From positions 15,453,566 to 15,517,565 of the forward strand of contig OX336340.1 in assembly GCA_946902875.1 (NCBI GenBank): 64,000 nt of DNA. The letters run 5' to 3'. Shown here piece by piece: positions 61,901 to 64,000 of this stretch; positions within the stretch are counted from its first letter, which is position 1; each line of letters begins with the position of its first letter. The notes under the pieces were generated by a model. The model was not told where the DNA came from, ran no database searches, and saw only the letters and a program-made list of their open reading frames with translations. Both the position numbers and the translations under genes were made by a program. The stretch is from Nematopogon swammerdamellus. Its lineage: Eukaryota; Arthropoda; Insecta; Lepidoptera; Adelidae.

Positions 61901-63983
61901 GAAATTAGATACAAAACAAACAACAACATATTTTCCAAGGTAATGCTTAACCTAGGTACAAATAAACATATATGACAACATATTGAATAACGAAATAATT
62001 GATTATTACTGTTTATTAGTATTATTTATTATATATGACATTACACATTTACCCAATACATCATACATACAGATATGCAAAGGTACGTCAGTCCAGTTCG
62101 TTTAGGTAACAACAGGTTGTGCACTTACAATTTTGAAATGAAGGAAATTACGTCATAATGTTTAAGACCAAAATAAAACAGAAAATGGAGTCAAGGACAT
62201 TTTCGGTGGAAATTCTCGGAAGTTTATCCTGTGAGGTCTGAACAATGGTAACGCAAACATCCCATGAAGAAAACAACGAAACAATGAAAATACAAAATAC
62301 ATACGTGCATTTAAAAATAAGCACATTAGTGCTTTTCTTCAATGGTTTCATTGGCATTATCCAAAAATCAAGTTAGGTGTACATGATAGTTATTACGAGT
62401 CTTATCATCGTATATACGCACATAAGTCCTTAAATAGAACCAGTTTATAATACTAAAATTTCTTCGTTTGTGTCACCAGATCAGCTTCTTACACGTCTAC
62501 CATCACACCGTGATGGCGGCGTTCGCCTGGAGCTACCTGAAGTTCGCCGTAGGTGGACAAGGCGCGGTTCTGGGCCTCATGAACTCAACGGTTCATACCG
62601 TCATGTACTCATACTACCTGCTGGCAGCGCTGGGGCCTGCCATCGAGAAGTATCTATGGTGGAAGAAATATGTCACCACTATGCAAATGGTAGGTATTTG
62701 CTTTAGATTTAAAGAATTGCCTATATTTTCTCCATATGAACTGTCCGTGGAATATTCCGTCATTTTCTGTGGAATATTGCAGTAATTTTGAAAGGGTTCC
62801 CCTGAGAACCTTCTTTCGGTCTTGGATTCTATTCAGCGACGAGCCATTCGTCTCATTGGCGACTCTGTACTCACAAAGGATCTTCAATCTCTAAAGCACA
62901 TACGTATCATTGGGTAATTGAGCCTGTTTTATCGGCTAATACTATGGGCGCTGCTCTGACGAACTTGCTTCCCTCATTCCTCCTCCTGTTCGTCTTCGCC
63001 AAACCCGCCATACTCTTGCGAAACTTTCAGATTCCTCGAATCATTTAATCTGTGGGTCTGAAGACCCAACGTTGTGCCAACATACTTCAGAAAATGGAGT
63101 CCAGCAACAGACAACAATTCTGCTGGCGTGACATCTCACTGAGCATGGTGGTTTCACGAGGTTCGGTCCACTGTCAAATTCTTTTTAAAATTTATTCTAA
63201 ATGTGAATATGAAAGATTAGTAAATTGGGATGCGTTTCTTAATTTATTTTGTTGCTTTATAAATCATTCAGATCTTGTACTCCGCTTTAAACAGAACGTG
63301 TAACCGCAACGGATTGCCCACCAGGATTCTTATTTTATATCTGTTCTATTTTCGTCTTATGCTATCGCTATTGGGGTTTTTCCTCTAATGTGTAAAGACG
63401 TGAGTGTCTACGAATATTTCTTAATTAGTCCAGTTAATTACACATTTTCCTGTCGGAGTAAGTTCTTCAGTGTTTTCTATAAATGTTTGTTGATTCCTAA
63501 CTCGTTGTTTCGTTTCAGACGCAGTTCGTGCTGATGGTGGGTTACTGCGTATCGACCAACCTCACTCCCATCTGCAACTTCCCCAAGAGCTTCACCTACT
63601 TCATCACCGCAAACATCGTTCTCTTCTTCGCTCTTTTCCTGCGGTTCTACGTCAGAAACTACAGAGCTACTAAATCCAAACCGGAATCCCAAGTTAATAA
63701 CGCATTCAAAAACGGCTTAGCTATAAACGACATTGGCAAGGAATTGTTGAACGGAAACGCAAAATCAAACGGGAGCGCAAAAGTGAACGGAATCATCAAG
63801 GAGAACGGAAACGTAAAGGCCAAAGGTAACTTTAAATCTTTTGAAAATAATGCCGAACCACTGCTTAATGAGGACCTCACGAGTGGAGACGACTTGAGGA
63901 ATGGAGTATCTTTCGTGAAACTCAATGGAAATACGGCCTACGGAAAAGGATACGACTCACTGCTTGAAAGGAAACACAAATAA
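35733..63983 (+). CDS. Gene B: ELOVL-family very-long-chain fatty-acid elongase, complete, six coding exons
   Basis: Joined exons: 35733-35787, 38001-38191, 39629-39706, 55343-55432, 62480-62689 and 63519-63983. Together they give 1089 bases and a 362-residue protein. The enzyme would condense malonyl-CoA with a long acyl-CoA, the first and rate-limiting step of chain elongation in the ER membrane. Landmarks: a first membrane helix at about residues 32-50; KVTELLDTVFFVLRKKQRQ at about 120-138; the metal or catalytic HxxHH box as HVYHH (143-147); NSTVHTVMYSYY (173-184); WWKKYVTTMQ (198-207); a last hydrophobic block at about 234-250. A hydrophilic tail of about 100 residues with repeated Asn-Gly follows, ending RKHK, a weak ER-retrieval-like dibasic end. 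All junctions keep the frame, with GT-AG introns throughout. The introns total about 27 kb and are filled with repeats. The length is slightly above the family's usual 260-350. Substrate range is not predictable from sequence alone. Confidence 0.94.
35831..36416 (+). repeat. Minisatellite in gene B intron, units of about 42-52 bp
   Basis: About a dozen units of GCTAGCGTACCAGGCCACAG plus TGTATGCCTGGGCAACACAC start 44 bases after the splice donor of the start exon. Three-unit blocks (GGCTACAGTG, GGTCACATTG, AGATCACAG variants) recur about 219 bases apart, which indicates higher-order duplication. A SINE cuts the array and two more units follow at 36803-36910. Confidence 0.92.
36417..36800 (+). 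mobile_element. SINE, full length, tRNA/5S-like head with body A, target duplication visible
   Basis: It is inserted in the minisatellite and flanked by the direct repeat AGTGT. The head has the A box TAGCTCAGTGG (36426-36436) and the 5S-like run GTTAAGCAACGCTGGG with CGGTCAGTACTTGGATGGGT (36463-36508). A B-box-like GGTTGGGATTCC lies near 36531. Body A then runs to the A-tail at 36792. The clean flanks make this the reference copy for the boundaries of the family. Confidence 0.93.
36803..36935 (+). repeat. Continuation of the intron minisatellite
   Basis: GTGTATGCCTGGGCAACACA, CCATGCTAGCGTACCACGCC and one further diverged unit follow the SINE directly. Scraps of an RTE-like ORF end (antisense) follow to about 37015. 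Confidence 0.85.
37256..37510 (-). mobile_element. SINE-like element, body B, cut at its head
   Basis: GCATCCCGACAATTGGGGTA, GACTCGGTGGAAGGACCGTG and CTTATCCCTTTTACGACATG mark body B with the start of the second head type. The head stops at GGGGAGA, where the next SINE's T-run begins. Confidence 0.82.
37523..37908 (-). mobile_element. SINE, full length, tRNA/5S-like head with body A, minus strand
   Basis: It starts with a T-run and TATGGAAACTGACACGGTTG and runs through body A to a head with GTACTGACCGCACCCAGCG, GTTGCTTAACATTCAATAGC and CACTGAGCTAT. It is nearly identical to the 36417-36800 copy but in opposite orientation about 0.7 kb away. It ends 92 bases before exon 38001. Confidence 0.92.
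38001..38191 (+). CDS. Gene B, second coding exon
   Basis: The acceptor is CTATTACCAG and the donor AAG|GTATTC. It encodes WLLMSGPMPMAVIIGSYLLF (first membrane helix), RLGPAIMRKRPPMKLTKTI and IFYNASQVVLSAVVCYK (second helix). The LGPxxMxxRxPxxL pattern is characteristic of elongase N-termini. The first two bases complete the Asn-19 codon. Confidence 0.93.
38201..38658. mobile_element. MITE with CAGxGTGTTG termini
   Basis: The left end TACAGAGTGTTGTAACGGCC pairs with the right end GGCCGTTGCAACACCCTGTA. The interior has a GC-rich core (about 38380-38510, with GTGCGCGGAGAGAGGAG) and no coding capacity. TA borders both ends, as for Tc1/mariner-related elements. It begins 10 bases after the exon 2 donor. 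Confidence 0.85.
38659..39628. other. Gene B intron sequence
   Basis: AT-rich sequence with a small GAAAT/TAAAT repeat near 38998-39030. No other feature is seen. Confidence 0.5.
39629..39706 (+). CDS. Gene B, third coding exon
   Basis: The exon follows ACGAATTTCAG and ends before GTATAA. Its 26 codons (CLRLDLFSNGILSAGCSY, then PGTTQDMQ) match the lumenal loop between helices 2 and 3 that carries a Cys before Tyr-Pro in elongases. Phase 0 on both sides means that skipping this exon would keep the frame. Confidence 0.88.
40048..40110 (+). repeat. GGCCAAGTGCGAGT repeat, short copy
   Basis: AACCGGCCAAGTGCGAGTTG and CACGCGCACCGACGG are the opening of the repeat that is fuller at 40670-40995. 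Confidence 0.7.
40490..40660. repeat. TIR scrap and CCGTC/TGTC microsatellite
   Basis: AATCCTGAAACATCCTGTATAG is a lone transposon-type end. GTCCGTCCGTCTGTCTGTC at about 40596-40615 belongs to the GGTTCCGTA repeat family. Confidence 0.55.
40670..40995 (+). repeat. GGCCAAGTGCGAGT / GGTTCCGTA repeat, long copy
   Basis: The copy opens AAACCGGCCAAGTGCGAGTC, contains GAAAATTTCAACGGGCTACC and a long GACA/GACG run (40878-40950), and closes TAGGCTTCCGCACGGGATAC. From memory this layout is widespread in lepidopteran genomes. The family name was not checked. Confidence 0.8.
41318..41740 (-). repeat. GGCCAAGTGCGAGT / GGTTCCGTA repeat, inverted copy
   Basis: On the plus strand it starts GGGTTCCGTATCCGGTACGG, has a CCGTC/TGTC run at about 41354-41412, and ends GACTCGCACTTGGCCGGTTT. 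It lies in inverted orientation to the 40670 copy, 320 bases away. Confidence 0.8.
41903..42201 (+). mobile_element. SINE, full length, GTGCATGTCGTAAAAGG-type head with body A
   Basis: AGAATAGCCCCACTTCATCT, CCGTGCATGTCGTAAAAGGC, GGTTTAACCCGCCCGGGTTG, GACGGGAAGCACTGACGTGG and an A-run at 42193-42201 mark an intact plus-strand copy. Confidence 0.92.
43188..43681 (+). pseudogene. ORF remnant in the left arm, transposon-associated protein C-terminus
   Basis: Pieces: CVSALQDNPHDDALIERFH and LPKFWKFCEDTATLYIQLYP, WYYMPS, then after an insertion of about 11 bases with a stop, VHKLLVHGTDIIEHFELLPI, EKLSEEASEARNKVFRKYRG, NHSRKVSRTATNEDILHNLL and SDPKLTSLRP. From memory, the HKxLxHGxxI...LSEEAxEARNK...SRKxSR pattern occurs in uncharacterised transposon-linked insect proteins. 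I cannot name the superfamily. Confidence 0.6.
44330..44757 (-). pseudogene. ORF remnant in the right arm, mirror copy
   Basis: It is the same protein on the minus strand. The MPSSVHKLL junction is in frame here, unlike the left arm, but there is a frameshift after LPKFWKF. The two arms thus carry different lesions. Confidence 0.6.
45942..46243. other. CCCGCGG scrap and unassigned sequence
   Basis: GACTAGCTGAGCCCGCGGCT at 45936 is a diverged start of the CCCGCGG family. The stretch 46000-46200 is GC-richer and contains TATGCCGGAACTGTTTCGGG, which I could not assign. Confidence 0.45.
46244..46396 (+). mobile_element. SINE fragment (body A)
   Basis: GGTCGGTCGAAACGGCTATG, an internal deletion after GTCCAG, GGCACCAAGTTCATCCGG and GTCAGTTTCCATCAAAAAAG mark the copy. 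Confidence 0.88.
46545..46735 (+). repeat. Dispersed 190-bp repeat, copy 1
   Basis: AATTAGTGGACCACAACACG, GCCAAAGGGAATCCCACTAT, GATACAGAGACACTGACGAA and CGATCAATGGATGCA recur in the same orientation at 58850-59032. The copies lie on either side of exon 4. No terminal repeats or coding capacity are visible. Confidence 0.82.
47555..47627. repeat. (GTGA)n microsatellite
   Basis: About 17 GTGA units with one GGTGA interruption. The stretch 46740-47555 before it is AT-rich with nothing recognised except a TTTA run near 47180. Confidence 0.9.
47657..48350 (-). pseudogene. Penelope-like element fragment with GIY-YIG-type motif
   Basis: On the minus strand the pieces are GYKPRDYLSV (about 48325), LPYVRGITGRIDKLMRKL (about 48220), then after frameshifts CYIGQTK (about 48070), VRRQESEHIRAMKNNEFHD, IYEHALAGQWHQ and AVEKHYLPRLVRESIEISKH. 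The CYIGQTK...R..EH....N....A..EHAL pattern matches the GIY-YIG endonuclease that ends Penelope-like retroelements. The sequence before it matches the link between RT and endonuclease. The end SPDDVSEAEDETFA with a stop is readable near 47690. Several frameshifts make it inactive. Confidence 0.72.
48351..49550. other. Gene B intron sequence
   Basis: AT-rich sequence with a short TTTA run near 49097 and TATA-rich sequence near 49195-49260. No gene or known element is recognised. Confidence 0.45.
49551..49834. mobile_element. Two adjacent foldback MITEs (GGCCCACTTGCACC family), copies 3 and 4
   Basis: The first copy (49551-49687) runs TAAGGCCCACTTGCACC to GGTGCAAGTGGGCCTTA. The second (49688-49834) starts TCCCACTTGCACCAACAC immediately after and ends with the same GGGCCTTA. 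The second is inverted relative to the first judging by the order of the interior motifs (AAACTGG versus CCAGTTT). Confidence 0.9.
50262..50555 (+). repeat. GGTTCCGTA repeat copy
   Basis: GCCAAGTGCATGTCGGGCCA, GGGTTCCGTAGTTGC, a GACAGACGG run near 50408-50430 and TGAGGAACCCTATC mark the copy. A further partial copy with GGACAGACGGACAGACGGAC and GGAACCCTAAAAAAAG lies at 50985-51070. Confidence 0.75.
51262..51335 (-). pseudogene. Retroelement C-terminal module fragment (copy 3, tail only)
   Basis: The minus-strand frame reads FAIQRRHNAASVLGIFESTF and stops. It corresponds to the AIQRGNAASVLGT end seen in the copies at 58225-58400 and 61571-61850. Confidence 0.6.
51597..51712 (-). mobile_element. 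SINE 3' fragment (body A)
   Basis: TAACTGACACGGTTCGATAC, CCGTGATGTCAGCCCATAAC and CACGTCAGTGCTTCCCTTCG mark a 5'-truncated minus copy. Confidence 0.87.
52113..52154. repeat. Perfect 42-base palindrome
   Basis: GGCAGAAACAGTTAATATCA, the two bases CC, then the exact reverse complement. The flanks are unassigned unique-looking sequence. Confidence 0.92.
52198..52325 (-). mobile_element. Degenerate SINE fragment (body A)
   Basis: AACACGGTTGGCTCCATCAC, GAAACTAGGTGCCATG and GGTTACACTAAACTGACAGG follow the body with large gaps. Confidence 0.55.
53221..53378 (+). mobile_element. SINE fragment in the left arm of the palindrome
   Basis: It carries the variant GTCCACTTGACTATAGTCGG in place of the usual GTCCAGTTCAGTGTAGCCGG, then an ordinary body A and an A-run. 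Confidence 0.9.
53884..54043 (-). mobile_element. SINE fragment in the right arm of the palindrome
   Basis: This mirror image of 53221-53378 has the same CTATAGTCAAGTGGAC variant, which indicates a single insertion later duplicated with the arm. Confidence 0.9.
55004..55314 (-). mobile_element. SINE, near full length, GTGCATGTCGTAAAAGG-type head with body A
   Basis: From the T-run and TATGGAAACTGACACCGTTG to GTACCGGCCCCACATGGT the copy is nearly complete, with a small deletion after GATGTCAGCA. Only 28 bases separate its 5' end from exon 4, leaving a short acceptor tract. Confidence 0.92.
55343..55432 (+). CDS. Gene B, fourth coding exon
   Basis: The acceptor is TTATTTCCACAG and the donor CAG|GTAAAT. 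The 30 codons read LSECGWWYFFAKVTELLDTV and FFVLRKKQRQ, the strongest elongase signature (KxxExxDTxFFxLRKKxxQ) outside the His box. Phase 0 at both sides. The preceding intron is 15.6 kb. Confidence 0.95.
55700..56130 (+). repeat. Interspersed repeat (ACCGACTTCCAAAAAAGG family), copy 1
   Basis: ACCGACTTCCAAAAAAGGAG, TCAATTCGTCTGTATG, TTGTTACGCGATTTCTCCGT and a twice-repeated GTGTGGTTACCTTCAGCAAA are seen. A second, shorter copy lies at 56515-56705. No coding capacity. Confidence 0.7.
56515..56705 (+). repeat. ACCGACTTC-family repeat, copy 2
   Basis: GTCAATTCGACGGTATG, GTTTGTTACGCGATTACTCC and GGGATAACCCTGAGGTTTTT match the 55700 copy in order. Confidence 0.65.
56818..57014 (+). repeat. Three tandem units of a GGTTCCGTAACA repeat
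   Basis: GGGTTCCGTAACACGTTTAT, TGTCTGTCCATTCTACTAAG and TTCTGCA occur three times (from about 56821, 56878 and 56970). The middle unit is longer. A SINE follows directly. Confidence 0.85.
57012..57359 (-). mobile_element. SINE, tRNA/5S-like head with body A, lacking the A-tail
   Basis: CACCTACAACGTCCGTGATG, GTTAATCCCTACCACCAAGT, GTACTGACCGCACCCAGCGT, TTGCTTAAAATTCAATAGCG and CACTGAGCTATCGAAGC mark the copy. It joins the preceding tandem units without a T-run. Confidence 0.88.
57482..57922. repeat. Foldback of 441 bp with a duplicated loop
   Basis: The arms 57482-57634 and 57768-57922 are near-exact reverse complements (for example AACCCTAGAGTTGAAGGCGG with CCGCCTTCAACTCTAGGGTT). The loop holds two copies, 64 bases apart, of GCAAGCAAAAATGATGCATG through CCTTTGTGATTTGT. 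Just upstream, GGCGGAATCGC and GCGATTCCGCC (57402-57438) form a small stem. Confidence 0.93.
58225..58400 (-). pseudogene. Retroelement C-terminal module fragment (copy 4)
   Basis: The minus-strand frame reads FESVAFAVETLGPWSSEAKS and FLKRLGPLLVDATGVP. After a frameshift it continues AIQRGNAASVLGTFENAPF. The next bases to 58190 match the tail at 51262. Confidence 0.65.
58850..59032 (+). repeat. Dispersed 190-bp repeat, copy 2
   Basis: AATTAGTGGATCACAACACG, GCCAAAGGGAATCCCACAAA, GATACAGAGACACTGACGAA and CGATCAATGGATGCA match 46545-46735 with few differences. Confidence 0.82.
59470..59690 (-). pseudogene. Retroelement C-terminal scrap (EDETPIHILSECEVL)
   Basis: The minus-strand frame includes EDETPIHILSECEVLIHSRS and RILGGYI. 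This resembles the region after the RNase H domain of insect non-LTR polyproteins (pattern EDETxxHxLxxCxxL..R). Only this piece is present. Confidence 0.5.
60473..60480 (+). promoter_or_regulatory. TATA box TATAAAAA, possible internal promoter in gene B intron 4
   Basis: TATAAAAA in a repeat-poor stretch would place a start site near 60505. A donor-like TTGTAG|GTAATA follows at 60550. It could drive a shorter gene B transcript that starts before exon 5, or an unrelated non-coding RNA. The evidence is sequence pattern only. Confidence 0.25.
61025..61345 (-). pseudogene. Retroelement C-terminal module fragment (copy 5, internally deleted)
   Basis: The minus strand reads [30 protein letters not shown] (about 61240-61290) and an Ala-rich stretch over a GGCGGC run. 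It then goes to LVRRISLDIQRGN (about 61040). The VETxGxW part present in other copies is missing. Confidence 0.65.
61571..61850 (-). pseudogene. Retroelement C-terminal module fragment (copy 6)
   Basis: The minus-strand open frame reads HQHIFAAFSVETMGAWSEGA, KRLAKDIGMSLYAASGEQRS, LVFLRQRISVAIRRGNAASV and LGTVPTSSHLEEGY, then a stop. It is the best-preserved end of the module. It lies on the same strand as copy 5 but in the reverse order expected for one element, so the two are separate insertions. Confidence 0.7.
61851..62479. other. Gene B intron 4, AT-rich end
   Basis: No repeat or gene is recognised before the exon 5 acceptor. Confidence 0.5.
62480..62689 (+). CDS. Gene B, fifth coding exon with the HxxHH box
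   Basis: The acceptor is TTTGTGTCACCAG and the donor ATG|GTAGGT. It encodes ISFLHVYHHTVMAAFAWSYL, the VGGQGAVLGLMNSTVHTVMY helix and SYYLLAALGP through WWKKYVTTMQM, which holds the catalytic core. Gene A has an extra intron within the region that corresponds to KFAVGGQG here. Confidence 0.95.
62800..63200 (+). pseudogene. Jockey-type reverse-transcriptase tail in gene B intron 5
   Basis: LDSIQRRAIRLIGDSVLTKD, LQSLKHIR, LSLFYRLILWALL and, after frameshifts, a CETFRFLESFNL tail match the C-terminal region of Jockey-clade proteins (compare PLDLIQRRAVRLVGDPV near 6030). It is broken and 5'-truncated. Confidence 0.75.
63519..63983 (+). CDS. Gene B, terminal coding exon
   Basis: The acceptor is TTTCGTTTCAG. 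It encodes TQFVLMVGYCVSTNLTPICN, FPKSFTYFITANIVLFFALF and LRFYVRNYRA (last helix). A hydrophilic tail of about 100 residues follows, with LLNGNAKSNGSAKVNG and ENGNVKAKGN, ending LLERKHK. The stop is TAA at 63981-63983. No poly(A) signal is reached before the window ends. Confidence 0.95.
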   Translation, partial: TQFVLMVGYCVSTNLTPICNFPKSFTYFITANIVLFFALFLRFYVRNYRATKSKPESQVNNAFKNGLAINDIGKELLNGNAKSNGSAKVNGIIKENGNVKAKGNFKSFENNAEPLLNEDLTSGDDLRNGVSFVKLNGNTAYGKGYDSLLERKHK

Positions 63984-64000
63984 AATAGCTAACCCTGTAT

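Overview
The window reads as a nuclear chromosome segment from a moth or butterfly. The evidence is spliced genes with long introns, AT-rich non-coding DNA, and many interspersed repeats of kinds I know from Lepidoptera: the GGCCAAGTGCGAGT / GGTTCCGTA repeats, the CCCGCGGCTTCGCTCGCG repeats, and the GTGCATGTCGTAAAAGGCGA SINE module. The species cannot be fixed from the sequence alone.

Two genes are well supported. Both lie on the + strand and both belong to the ELOVL family of very-long-chain fatty-acid elongases in the ER membrane. Gene A enters from the left with only its last two exons inside the window (3562-3698 and 3991-4281), followed by a 3' UTR and a poly(A) signal near 4543. Gene B is complete in six coding exons (35733-35787, 38001-38191, 39629-39706, 55343-55432, 62480-62689, 63519-63983). 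It encodes a 362-residue protein with the HxxHH box and the flanking elongase motifs. A TATA box at 22969 with a short exon-like stretch ending in GTGAGT at 23117 may be its promoter and non-coding first exon. The two genes form a tandem paralogue pair. They differ in one intron position and share an unusual Asn-Gly-rich tail ending in a dibasic ER-retrieval-like signal.

Nearly everything else is repeats and transposon debris. 0-3.5 kb: intron of gene A, with an inverted minisatellite array and a mariner fragment. 4.6-6.4 kb: a broken Jockey-type retrotransposon just past gene A. 6.4-22 kb: more Jockey, fragments of a retroelement C-terminal module, a split satellite array, a CGG-rich island and SINEs. 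22-24 kb: comparatively repeat-free DNA with the candidate promoter. 24-35.7 kb: SINEs, RTE tails and a mariner carrying an internal duplication. 35.8-64 kb: introns of gene B, holding a minisatellite next to the start exon, a MITE 10 bases after a splice donor, three long foldbacks (about 3.2, 2.2 and 0.44 kb), a Penelope-like fragment and an antisense SINE that stops 28 bases before exon 4.

The items most worth a second look are: the SINE family whose head combines tRNA-type A and B boxes with a 5S-rRNA-like segment, and whose heads and bodies appear to be exchanged; the stack of long inverted repeats inside one pre-mRNA; and the candidate distant promoter of gene B. I found no bacterial features, CRISPR arrays or new defence system.
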